Origin: JBBQXK01 sp038209775
GTDB lineage: Bacteria > Pseudomonadota > Alphaproteobacteria > Rhodobacterales > Rhodobacteraceae
Direction: 5' to 3'
DNA: 64,000 nucleotides
Assembly: GCA_038209775.1 (NCBI GenBank)
Contig: JBBQXK010000013.1
Coordinates: forward strand, 1 to 64,000
Shown: positions 9,029 through 16,569 of the stretch, one piece after another
How positions within the stretch are numbered: the stretch's first letter is position 1
Layout of the letters: each line of letters starts with the position of its first letter
The notes under the pieces: model-generated
Seen by the model: the letters and a program-made list of their open reading frames with translations, nothing else
Databases searched by the model: none
What the model was told of the DNA's origin: nothing
Program-made: the position numbers and the translations under genes

Positions 9029-10371
9029 TCGGCGGCCTCGTCCGCCACATGCTGCAGCGTCAGATCGACAGCGGCTTCCACGGCGCGCAGGGTGTCGGTC
9101 AGGCAGGTATCGTCCAGCCCGTGTGCTTCGCACATGAACCACGGCTCGCGGCTGTCGGGTTCCACAATGATGCCCAGATCGTGGAGGTAATAGGCCATCG
9201 TATCGTAGAACGAGTAATCCGAGGTTTTCCAGGCGCGGTAATTGTCGGGGGGGGTGGCGGCGAAGAACAGGCCGAACATCGACGAGTGGCCGGTGTAGGA
9301 ATGCACGATGCCGCGCGCATCGAGGATCACGCTGATGCCGGTTTTCAGCCGCTCACCATAGTTCGCCAATGTCTCCAACGCAGGCGTCTCGTCCAGGATG
9401 CGCAGGCATTCCTCGGCCGCCGCAAGGCTGACCGAATGGGCGGTGTAGGTTCCGCCGTGCGACGCGCCGCCATAGCGGAAGGTCCGCATCACATCCTCGC
9501 GCCCCGTCACCAGCGCAATCGGGTATCCGTTGGCCACAGCCTTGGCAAAGGTGGTGATATCGGGGCGCACGCCCATGATGCCCTGAATGCCGCCGCGACC
9601 CACGCGAAAGCCGGTTTTGACCTCGTCGATGATGAGCATGACGCCGTATTCGTCGCACAAGCGGCGGGCGAGCTGTACATATTCCACCTGCGCGGTGATC
9701 CCGCAGCAGTTGCCCTGAATGGGCTCGATCAGCATCGCCGCCAGCTTGTCGCCGTGACGGCGGAACGTATCCTCAAGCCGCTGGAAATCGTTCATCGGCA
9801 CCAGATGGGCCAGTTGTTTCACCGTATTCGGAATGCCCTTGCCATACGACACAACCTCGGGATCGGTGTTCGACGTGCTGTCCCAGGCCTCCATGTTGGC
9901 CATCCACATCGCAGCATCGAAAAGGCCGTGATAGCCGCCCTCGACCAACAGATAGCTTTCGCGGCCTGTAAAGGCGCGGGCAAGACGCAGGGCGGACATC
10001 ACCGCCTCGGTTCCCGAATTGGAAAACCGCACCAGTTCGGCCGCCGGAACCATTTTCGCCACACGGTCGGCGACGATCAGTTCGCGCTCGGTCGACAGGG
10101 CAAAGACGCCGCCCACCTCGATGCCCCGCTTGGCGGCAGCATCGACCCGGTCATCGGCATAGCCAAGGATCGCCGGGCCATAGCCAAGGCGGTAATCGAC
10201 GTAGTTGTTGCCGTCGATGTCCCAGGTGCGGCCGCCCTTTCCGTGGTGGACATAGATCGTCCGGTCATCGCCCCAATAGCGGAAGGTTGATGCCACCCCC
10301 AACGGCAGACGTTTCACCGCCCGGGCGAATTGTGCGTTCGAGCGGGTCAGATCGCGGGTGGGGGGCAGCAT
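9025..10371 (-). CDS. Class III PLP aminotransferase (glutamate-1-semialdehyde mutase-like)
   Basis: First gene of the long minus-strand operon, 448 residues. The PLP region reads LIIDEVKTGFRVG (D249) with the Schiff-base lysine at K277 in TFAKAVANGYP; GNCCGI and the SNSGTEA phosphate loop near 118-123 are also present. It is longer and more divergent than HemL, so tetrapyrrole synthesis is unlikely. Transamination of an omega-amino or beta-amino intermediate fits the context. The start MLPPTRDL has a good AGGAG site seven bases upstream. The leader contains the operators described for the regulator. Confidence 0.87.
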   Translation of the reverse strand: MLPPTRDLTRSNAQFARAVKRLPLGVASTFRYWGDDRTIYVHHGKGGRTWDIDGNNYVDYRLGYGPAILGYADDRVDAAAKRGIEVGGVFALSTERELIVADRVAKMVPAAELVRFSNSGTEAVMSALRLARAFTGRESYLLVEGGYHGLFDAAMWMANMEAWDSTSNTDPEVVSYGKGIPNTVKQLAHLVPMNDFQRLEDTFRRHGDKLAAMLIEPIQGNCCGITAQVEYVQLARRLCDEYGVMLIIDEVKTGFRVGRGGIQGIMGVRPDITTFAKAVANGYPIALVTGREDVMRTFRYGGASHGGTYTAHSVSLAAAEECLRILDETPALETLANYGERLKTGISVILDARGIVHSYTGHSSMFGLFFAATPPDNYRAWKTSDYSFYDTMAYYLHDLGIIVEPDSREPWFMCEAHGLDDTCLTDTLRAVEAAVDLTLQHVADEAAE

Positions 10372-10452
10372 GAATATCTCCTGTCCGGCCGGCGGGATCG
10401 CGGGGCGCGGAGCCCCGTCCGGGGCTGTTTCTGTGCCCATCTGGCGGGATTC

Positions 10453-10489
10453 TGACCGGGCTGTCAATATAATTCTGACTGCGCAGTCA
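10453..10489. promoter_or_regulatory. Two tandem operator-like boxes between the operon and its regulator
   Basis: Two copies of the form ATTCTGAC-N6-GTCAATA lie 23 bp apart: TGACCGGGCTGTCA at 10453-10466 and the perfect palindrome TGACTGCGCAGTCA at 10476-10489. A TATAAT sequence lies between them at 10468-10473 on the plus strand, and each GTCAAT reads ATTGAC, a -35-like element, on the minus strand. This is the expected arrangement for a TetR-type repressor controlling both divergent transcripts. Confidence 0.7.
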
Positions 10490-10583
10490 ATAGAGACGGA
10501 AACCCAAAGGTTTCCCCTTTTCTTGGGCGCAGCATCCCTTACATAGGCGAAACGCCCGGCCCCCCCCTGTCTGCGAGGCCCCG

Positions 10584-11249
10584 ATGCCCGACACGGCCCC
10601 CGCCCTGCAATCCGACACGCCGTCGCGCAAACAGCCACGCGGCGCGCGGCGGCAGCAACTGATCGAAGCCACGATCGAGACGCTGGCCGAAGTGGGCTAT
10701 GCCCGGACCACGCTGACGGCAGTGGCCACGCGGGCAGGGCTTTCGCACGGGCTGGTGAATTTCCATTTCCAGACCAAAGAGCGGCTCTTGACCGAGACGA
10801 TGCTGTATCTGGCCGAGGAATATCGCGCGAACTGGGCGGCGGCGCTGCAGGGGGCGGGGCCGGGGGCGGCGGTGCGTCTGGATGCGCTGTTGCAGGCCGA
10901 TTTCAACCCCGCCATCTGCACGCCCGCACGGCTGTCGGCCTGGTGTTCGTTCTGGGGCGAGGCGCAGAGCAGGCCCCTGTACCAGCAGGCCTGCGGGTCG
11001 AACGACGAGGCCTATAACCGCACGATGGAACAGTCTTGCGCCGCGCTGATGGCCGAGGGTGGGTATGTCGGTGATGCCGCGCGTGTCGCGCGGGTGCTGC
11101 GGGTGACGACCGAAGGGGTCTGGCTGGACCTGATGACGATGGTCGACCCCTATGAAAGGGACGAGGCGCGCGCCACGCTGATGACCTGTGCGGCGGCGTT
11201 CTTTCCGCGCCACTTTACCGACCGGGGGCTGGTGGTTCAGGATCGTTGA
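10584..11249 (+). CDS. TetR family transcriptional regulator, BetI-like
   Basis: A 221-residue regulator with an N-terminal helix-turn-helix (RRQQLIEATIETLAEVG then AVATRAGLSHGLVNFHF). The wording RRQQLIEAT and the C-terminal half (WCSFWGEAQ and the following helices) resemble BetI, the choline-responsive repressor. It is divergent from the Rieske/aminotransferase operon and co-directional with the HpsN/CuyA-like genes, with two palindromic boxes in the shared intergenic region. It probably represses the leftward operon, itself and possibly the rightward genes. The ligand may be a quaternary or N-methyl amine, but that is inference. Confidence 0.85.
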   Translation: MPDTAPALQSDTPSRKQPRGARRQQLIEATIETLAEVGYARTTLTAVATRAGLSHGLVNFHFQTKERLLTETMLYLAEEYRANWAAALQGAGPGAAVRLDALLQADFNPAICTPARLSAWCSFWGEAQSRPLYQQACGSNDEAYNRTMEQSCAALMAEGGYVGDAARVARVLRVTTEGVWLDLMTMVDPYERDEARATLMTCAAAFFPRHFTDRGLVVQDR

Positions 11250-11354
11250 ACTGGGACGTCCAATTTTCTGAAGTCCCTTGAAACCCGTTGCCCCGAACGC
11301 CCTTGTCGGCAAGGTCTGCGGCAACCGCAGATCACAGCCGGAAAGGTCGGGCGC

Positions 11355-12635
11355 ATGGCCCTGCATCTGAAACGCGCCGAGGCCGAGGCACCGGGGGCGG
11401 CACAGTCGCTGACCGCGACGGTCAGCGCGCTGTTGGACGAACTGGACCGGGGACGTGAGGCTGCGGCCCTGCGCATGGCGCGGGATTTCGACGGCTGGAC
11501 CGGGCCGGTGGACCTGTCGCCCGGGGTGATCGCCGAAGCGTCGGCGCGCGTGCCACAGGACCAGCGCGATGCCATCCTGTGGGCGCATGACAACATCCGT
11601 GCCTTTGCCTTGGCGCAGCGGGCCTCGGCCACCGACATGGAGGTGGAATTGCGCCCGGGCCTGTGGGCCGGGCATCGGCACATGGCGGTGGCGGCCGCCG
11701 GGTGCTATGTGCCGGGGGGCAGATATGCCCATGTTGCCAGTGCCTTGATGAGCGTGGCGACGGCCCGGGCGGCAGGCGTCGGGCACGTCGCCGCCGTGAC
11801 GCCGCCGCGCCCGGGTGCGCCTGCGGGGGTGCCCGATGCGGTGCTGTTTGCGTTGCAGGTGGCGGGGGCGGACCGGGTGCTGGTTCTGGGCGGCGTGCAG
11901 GGGGTGGCGGCGCTGGCCTATGGCCTGTTCGGCCTGCCGCGCGCGGATATTCTTGCGGGCCCCGGCAACCCCTTTGTGGCCGAGGCGAAGCGGTTGCTCT
12001 ATGGCCCCGTTGGCATCGACATGATGGCAGGGCCGACCGATGTGCTGATCGTGGCGGACGCCACGGCGGATGCGGCGCTGGTGGCCGCCGATCTGATCGC
12101 GCAGGCGGAACACGGGGCGAACTCGCCCGTGTGGCTGGTGACCGACAGTTCTGATCTTGCAGGGCAGGTGGCCGATCTGGCACCGCGCCTGGCCGCCGAC
12201 CTGCCCGAACCGAACCGCAGTGCCGCAATGGCCGCCTGGGCTGCCCATGCCGAGATCATCCTCTGCCCCGACCGCGAAGCGATGGCGGTCGAGGCCGACC
12301 GCATCGGCCCCGAACACTTGCAGGTGCAGGCCGCCGACCCCGCGTGGTGGCGGGGGCGTTTGCGCAGCTATGGTGCGCTGTTCCTTGGCCCCGAGACGAC
12401 GGTGGCCTTTGGCGACAAGGCGGCGGGGCCGAACCATGTGCTGCCTACGGGGGGGGCCGCGCGGCACACCGGGGGCTTGTCGGTGCTGAAATTCCTGCGC
12501 ACGGTGACGTGGCAGCGGGTCGAACCCCACGGCCTGGCCGACCTTGCCCGCGCCACCGCCATGATCAGCCGGATCGAGGGGATGGAGGGCCACGCCCGCA
12601 GCGCCGAGATACGTCTGGCCAAATTTGCCCTCTGA
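11355..12635 (+). CDS. Histidinol dehydrogenase family protein, HpsN-like (sulfopropanediol dehydrogenase group)
   Basis: A 426-residue NAD-dependent dehydrogenase of the HisD fold. The catalytic pair E320-H321 (GPEHLQ) and candidate zinc ligands Q250, H253, D354 and H413 are present. The stretches PGGRYAHVASALMS, HVLPTGGAAR and HTGGLSVLKFLRTVTWQ match the HpsN-like branch, which oxidises 2,3-dihydroxypropanesulfonate to sulfolactate, rather than biosynthetic HisD. No other his gene is nearby and the next gene is a cysteate lyase homolog, which supports a sulfonate role. Because HisD-type enzymes oxidise amino alcohols to amino acids, cysteinolate is a candidate substrate. Family certain, substrate inferred. 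Confidence 0.82.
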   Translation: MALHLKRAEAEAPGAAQSLTATVSALLDELDRGREAAALRMARDFDGWTGPVDLSPGVIAEASARVPQDQRDAILWAHDNIRAFALAQRASATDMEVELRPGLWAGHRHMAVAAAGCYVPGGRYAHVASALMSVATARAAGVGHVAAVTPPRPGAPAGVPDAVLFALQVAGADRVLVLGGVQGVAALAYGLFGLPRADILAGPGNPFVAEAKRLLYGPVGIDMMAGPTDVLIVADATADAALVAADLIAQAEHGANSPVWLVTDSSDLAGQVADLAPRLAADLPEPNRSAAMAAWAAHAEIILCPDREAMAVEADRIGPEHLQVQAADPAWWRGRLRSYGALFLGPETTVAFGDKAAGPNHVLPTGGAARHTGGLSVLKFLRTVTWQRVEPHGLADLARATAMISRIEGMEGHARSAEIRLAKFAL

Positions 12636-12647
12636 AGGAGCTGACCC

Positions 12648-13652
12648 TTGCACCTGTCCCGTTTCCCCCGCGTCCGTCTGGCCCATCTGCCGACCCCCCT
12701 CGAACCGATGCCGCGCCTGACGGCGGCACTGGGCGGGCCCGAGTTGTGGATCAAGCGCGATGATTGCACGGGCCTGTCCACGGGGGGCAACAAGACGCGG
12801 AAACTTGAGTATCTGATGGCTGAGGCGGTGGCGGCGGGGGCGGATATCGTGCTGACGCAAGGCGCCACGCAATCGAACCACGCGCGCCAGACAGCGGCGG
12901 CGGCGGCACGGCTGGGGATGGACTGCCATCTGATCCTGGAGGACCGGACGGGTTACAACGAGCCGAATTATCGTCGCAACGGCAATGTGTTGCTGGACGT
13001 TCTTCATGGGGCCAGCATCGAGTACCGGGGCACCGGATTGGACATGAACGGCGAACTTCTGGCGGTGGCTGAGCGGTTCGCAGCCGAAGGCCGCACGCCC
13101 TATGCCATTCCCGGCGGCGGGTCGAACGCGACCGGGGCGCTTGGCTATGTCAACTGCTCGCTGGAATTGTTGGGGCAGATGGTGGACCGGGAACTGACCT
13201 TTGACCACATGGTCACCGCGACCGGATCGGCGGGGACGCAAGCCGGGTTGATCGTGGGGCTGAAGGCGCTGAATGCGCAACTGCCGCTGTTGGGGATCGG
13301 GGTGCGGGCGGCGCGCGAGGTGCAGGAGGGCAACGTGTTCCGGTTGGCGCAGGCGGTCGAGGCCAAGATCGGCACGCCCGGCGTGGTGGCGCGGACGGAT
13401 GTGGTCGCGAATTGCGATTATGTCGGGCCGGGGTACGGGATACCGGCGGCAAGCACGCTGGAAGCCATTGATATGTTTGCGCGGCTGGAGGGGATCTTGC
13501 TGGACCCGGTGTATTCGGGCAAGGGCGCGGCGGGCTTGATCGACCTGGTGCGCAAGGGGCAGTTTTCCAAGGGGCAGCGGGTGGTTTTCCTGCATACCGG
13601 GGGGGCCATCGGGCTGACCGGGTACACCCATGTGCTGCCCGGGCCTGCGTGA
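12648..13652 (+). CDS. cuyA: L-cysteate sulfo-lyase (CuyA-like; D-cysteine desulfhydrase family)
   Basis: A PLP-dependent lyase of 334 residues. The motif CTGLSTGGNKTRKLEYL carries the probable PLP lysine K49; TQGATQSNHARQTAA and a GGGSNATGALGY phosphate-binding loop follow. The N-terminus (MHLSRFPRVRLAHLPTPLEP) and the wording around the lysine match CuyA of marine Rhodobacteraceae, which cleaves L-cysteate to pyruvate, ammonia and sulfite. The relative D-cysteine desulfhydrase has the same fold and cannot be excluded without alignment. The start is TTG, seven bases after a GAAGGAG site and twelve bases after the dehydrogenase stop, so the two genes form an operon. Confidence 0.75.
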   Translation: MHLSRFPRVRLAHLPTPLEPMPRLTAALGGPELWIKRDDCTGLSTGGNKTRKLEYLMAEAVAAGADIVLTQGATQSNHARQTAAAAARLGMDCHLILEDRTGYNEPNYRRNGNVLLDVLHGASIEYRGTGLDMNGELLAVAERFAAEGRTPYAIPGGGSNATGALGYVNCSLELLGQMVDRELTFDHMVTATGSAGTQAGLIVGLKALNAQLPLLGIGVRAAREVQEGNVFRLAQAVEAKIGTPGVVARTDVVANCDYVGPGYGIPAASTLEAIDMFARLEGILLDPVYSGKGAAGLIDLVRKGQFSKGQRVVFLHTGGAIGLTGYTHVLPGPA

Positions 13653-13674
13653 CATGACCGGCGGCACCCGGCCA

Positions 13675-13722
13675 AAATTCCTTGAAGGAAGGAATTTGCA
13701 AATTTCCTGCAGCAGGAAATTT
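13675..13722. repeat. Two adjacent perfect inverted repeats before the racemase gene
   Basis: First hairpin: AAATTCCTT (13675-13683) pairs with AAGGAATTT (13689-13697) across a five-base loop. Second: AAATTTCCTGC (13700-13710) pairs with GCAGGAAATTT (13712-13722) around a single central base. Both are A/T-rich at the ends and share an AAATTyCCT core. No U-run follows, so a protein-binding or RNA-processing site is as likely as a terminator. Confidence 0.75.
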
Positions 13723-13742
13723 CGGTGGGTCGGGAGCGCCCG

Positions 13743-14423
13743 ATGAGACGCGTGGGAATCCTGGGTGGGATGGGGCCGGAGGCCACGGTTCTGTTGATGC
13801 AGCGGGTGATCGGGGCGGTTTCCGCGCAGGATGATGCCGACCACATCCCATTGATTGTCCACCAGAATCCTGCAGTCCCAAGCCGTATCCGCCATCTGGT
13901 CGAGAGGACCGGCCCCGATCCGGGCCCGGTGCTGGCCGCCATGGCGCGCGATCTGGCGTCGGCGGGGGCGGAGGCGCTGGCGATGCCGTGCAACACCGCG
14001 CATGCCTATGCGAATGCGGTGCGGGGGGCGGTGGCGCTGCCGTTTCTGGATATGGTGGCGGCGACGGCGGCGACGCTGCCTGCGGGCGCGCGGGTGGGCA
14101 TGCTTGCGTCGCCCGCCGTGCGCATGGCGGGGGTGTTCGGGGCGGGGTTTGCGGCGCGGGGCATTGTGCCGGTCTGGCCGGAGGATGAGGGGGCGGCGCT
14201 GGCGCTGATCCGGCGGGTCAAGGCGGGGGATGTGGGGGCTGCGGCTTGCGCCGAACTCGGGCGGCAGGCGGATGGGTTTGCGGGGGTTGACCGGCTGCTG
14301 GTGGCCTGCACCGAGATGTCATTGCTGACGGCGGGACTGGGGGGGCGGGGGTTTACCGACAGTCTGGATTGTCTGGTGGCCGAGATTGTACGGTTTGCCG
14401 GGGCGCGGCAGACAACCACCTGA
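13743..14423 (+). CDS. Aspartate/glutamate racemase family protein (candidate cysteate racemase)
   Basis: A 226-residue protein of the Asp/Glu/hydantoin racemase superfamily. The N-terminus RRVGILGGMGPEAT is typical, and both catalytic cysteines are present: C83 in MPCNTAHAY and C189 in VACTEMSLL, so an active two-base racemase is expected. It follows the CuyA-like gene on the same strand after two hairpins. Cysteate is isosteric with aspartate, so interconversion of D- and L-cysteate is a reasonable proposal, though ordinary aspartate racemase activity is equally allowed by sequence. An alternative GTG start at 13725 has a possible AGGAAA site. Confidence 0.8.
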   Translation: MRRVGILGGMGPEATVLLMQRVIGAVSAQDDADHIPLIVHQNPAVPSRIRHLVERTGPDPGPVLAAMARDLASAGAEALAMPCNTAHAYANAVRGAVALPFLDMVAATAATLPAGARVGMLASPAVRMAGVFGAGFAARGIVPVWPEDEGAALALIRRVKAGDVGAAACAELGRQADGFAGVDRLLVACTEMSLLTAGLGGRGFTDSLDCLVAEIVRFAGARQTTT

Positions 14424-14502
14424 GAAGGTTCTGTTTTTGGTGTATTCGGCGCGTATTCGGGGCGTACAGAATCCGTATTACATCTGTACATACACTTGTG
14501 CG

Positions 14503-15477
14503 TCAAACCGGGTCGGCGGCGATCTCGATGGCCGCGTGCAGACCGGGGGCCACCTCGGCAAATCGGGGGATCAGGCGGTCGCGGACGAGGGCCCGGCAGT
14601 CGCGCGCCAGATCGTCGGGCAGGTGGCCAAGCTCGCCCGTGCGGGCGATCAGGTTGACCTCGCGGGTCAGGCCCGCAAACGGCATCGCGGCCACGTCAAG
14701 GGCGGGCAGGATGCGTTCGGCGTCAAGCAGGTTCAGGGGCGTGGTGAGGGTCCAGCCGCCGGTTTCCGCCACCATGGCGAGGACCGAGCGCGTCGCCTCG
14801 AACGCATAGCGGCGGGGCAGGGTCAGCGACAACCGCCGCAGATGCGTGGCGATGGTGCGGCCGATGGGGATCGCTTCGGAGTAATGCACGAACGGCAGGC
14901 GGGTGAGGGCGTCGCGGATATCACAGCCCATGGGCAGGATGCCCCGAGCGGTGACCAGCAGGAAACTTTCGCGCAGGATCGGCAGCGTGCGGAAGGCGGC
15001 ACCTTCGGGCGGGGGCAGGGCGGTGACGCCGATGTCAGCCGCACGCGCGACCAGACGGGCGACGATCTCGTCCGAGCGGCCCGAGAGGGCGTTGACGAAG
15101 GAACGCGGCAGCCGCGCCTGAAGCGAGGCCACCAGCACGGGTGTTAATGAGGCGTCGAGGTCGTCGATGATGGCGAGGGTCAGCGACGGCAGGCTGGTCA
15201 GGCTGATCTCGGCCAGTTCCGTTTCAGCCTCGGACACCACGGCGAGGATGCGGTGGGCGTGGAGGCGCAGCACCTGGCCCGCGGGGGTCAGGGTGGCGGG
15301 TCTGGCGCGGCGGTCGAAGAGTTGCGCGCCGATGCTTTGTTCCAAGGCCGTGATGGCCTGCGAGACGCCCGAGGGGCTGGCGCCGAGGCGTTGGGCGGCA
15401 AGCGCCACCGATCCGGCCTCTTCCAGCGCGACAAAGACGCGAAGGGCACGCAGGGAGAGGTCGGGGGCGGGGTTCAT
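14503..15477 (-). CDS. LysR family transcriptional regulator
   Basis: A 324-residue LysR-type regulator. The N-terminal winged helix reads LRALRVFVALEEAGSVALAA, then RLGASPSGVSQAITALEQ and LFDRRARPATLTPAG; a C-terminal effector-binding domain follows. The start at MNPAPDLS was chosen because the longer frame adds only sequence from the repeat-bearing spacer. It is convergent with the racemase gene, with a 79-bp gap. It may control the sulfonate genes or an unlinked target; nothing in the sequence decides this. Confidence 0.85.
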   Translation of the reverse strand: MNPAPDLSLRALRVFVALEEAGSVALAAQRLGASPSGVSQAITALEQSIGAQLFDRRARPATLTPAGQVLRLHAHRILAVVSEAETELAEISLTSLPSLTLAIIDDLDASLTPVLVASLQARLPRSFVNALSGRSDEIVARLVARAADIGVTALPPPEGAAFRTLPILRESFLLVTARGILPMGCDIRDALTRLPFVHYSEAIPIGRTIATHLRRLSLTLPRRYAFEATRSVLAMVAETGGWTLTTPLNLLDAERILPALDVAAMPFAGLTREVNLIARTGELGHLPDDLARDCRALVRDRLIPRFAEVAPGLHAAIEIAADPV

Positions 15478-15531
15478 GGGGGCAGGTTGGGGCCAGTCGG
15501 TGCCGGGTGCAAGGGTTGTGGGGGCAGAAGC

Positions 15532-15588
15532 GGGGGGTTTCACACCCCCCTGCACCCCCCGTGGGATATTTGGGCAAAGGCGAATGGG
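15532..15588. repeat. Dispersed 3'-end repeat, copy 2
   Basis: A GGGGGGtttcacaCCCCCC hairpin is followed by CCCCCCGTGGGATATTTGGG and CAAAGGCGAA. It lies just downstream of kdsA and reads against kdsA transcription. Confidence 0.8.
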
Positions 15589-15606
15589 GCAGCAGGATTG
15601 CAGGTG

Positions 15607-16443
15607 TCAGGTCGGGGATTTGATGAGGGCGTCGATGGCTTTGAGTGACGCGAGGAGGGCGCCGAGGTCGCGCAGGGGCACCATGTTCGGGCCGTCGGAG
15701 GGGGCATGGTCGGGGTCGTCGTGGGTTTCGATGAAGACGCCGGCACAGCCCACGGCCATGGCGGCGCGGGCGAGGACGGGCACAAACTCGCGCTTGCCGC
15801 CCGAGGCGCCGCCGAGGCCGCCCGGTTCCTGCACCGAATGGGTGGCGTCGAAGATCACCGGCGCGCCGGTGCGGGCCATGATCGGCAGGCTGCGGAAATC
15901 GGTGACGAGGGTGTTGTAGCCGAAGCTCGCGCCGCGTTCGGTCAGAAGGACGTTGGCGTTGCCCGAGCCGGTGACCTTGGCCAGCACATGTTCCATGTCC
16001 CAGGGGGCGAGGAACTGGCCCTTCTTGATGTTGATGATGCGCCCGGTGATGGCGGCGGCAATCAGAAGGTCGGTCTGGCGGCAGAGGAAGGCGGGGATTT
16101 GCAGGATATCCACCACCTCGGCCACCGGCGCGCATTGGCTGGCGTCGTGGATGTCGGTGAGGACGGGCATGCCGAAGCGCGCGCGCACCTCGGCCAGCAC
16201 GTCGAGGCCCTTTGCGAGGCCGAGGCCGCGGGTGCCTTTGAGGCTGCTGCGGTTGGCCTTGTCGAAGCTGGACTTGAACACCGCCGTGACGCCTGCCGCA
16301 GTGGTGATTTCGTGGATGGCGGCGGCCATGTCGAGGACGTGGGCGCGGCTTTCCATCTGGCAGGGGCCGAGGATGAAGGCGGCGGGCAGGGCGTTGCCGA
16401 AGCGGACGTGGCCTGCGGTGACGATGGGGTTGGGGGTGGTCAT
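15607..16443 (-). CDS. kdsA: 3-deoxy-8-phosphooctulonate synthase (KDO-8-phosphate synthase)
   Basis: Condenses phosphoenolpyruvate with arabinose 5-phosphate to KDO 8-phosphate for lipopolysaccharide inner core synthesis, in the cytoplasm. The 278-residue length is normal. Recognisable blocks are FILGPCQMES, FKSSFDKANRSS, GRIINIKKGQFLAPWDM, LTERGASFGYNTLVTD and PVIFDATHSVQEPGG. The conserved active-site lysines and the KANRSS loop are intact. It stands alone, flanked on both sides by copies of the dispersed repeat, which probably act as terminators. Identification is firm. Confidence 0.96.
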   Translation of the reverse strand: MTTPNPIVTAGHVRFGNALPAAFILGPCQMESRAHVLDMAAAIHEITTAAGVTAVFKSSFDKANRSSLKGTRGLGLAKGLDVLAEVRARFGMPVLTDIHDASQCAPVAEVVDILQIPAFLCRQTDLLIAAAITGRIINIKKGQFLAPWDMEHVLAKVTGSGNANVLLTERGASFGYNTLVTDFRSLPIMARTGAPVIFDATHSVQEPGGLGGASGGKREFVPVLARAAMAVGCAGVFIETHDDPDHAPSDGPNMVPLRDLGALLASLKAIDALIKSPT

Positions 16444-16489
16444 GGGGGCTGCTCCAGACTTGCGGCCCTTGGGTTCTACGCCAAAGGCC

Positions 16490-16545
16490 GGGGGGTTTCA
16501 CACCCCCCGGACCCCCCGTGGGATACTTGGGGACAGAAAAAGCGG
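16490..16545. repeat. Dispersed 3'-end repeat, copy 3
   Basis: GGGGGGTTTCACACCCCCC is followed by GACCCCCCGTGGGATACTTG and GGGACAG. It fills the gap between cobF and kdsA, 25 bp beyond the cobF stop. Confidence 0.8.
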
Positions 16546-16569
16546 GAAAATGCCGGGATGGGGTAGGGA

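Noticed and set aside
9025..10371. Glutamate-1-semialdehyde aminomutase (hemL) for the class III aminotransferase
   Set aside because: The protein is longer and divergent, and it heads a catabolic operon rather than a tetrapyrrole gene set.
11355..12635. Calling the HisD-fold gene histidine biosynthetic hisD
   Set aside because: No other his gene is nearby, the adjacent gene is a CuyA-like lyase, and the sequence wording (YAHVASALMS, HTGGLSVLKF) fits the HpsN branch better.
10539..14003. A minus-strand open frame of 1154 codons
   Set aside because: It lies opposite the regulator, dehydrogenase, lyase and racemase genes, whose proteins are clearly recognisable. Its own translation is Arg/His/Gln/Pro-rich and matches no family; it is a product of high G/C content.
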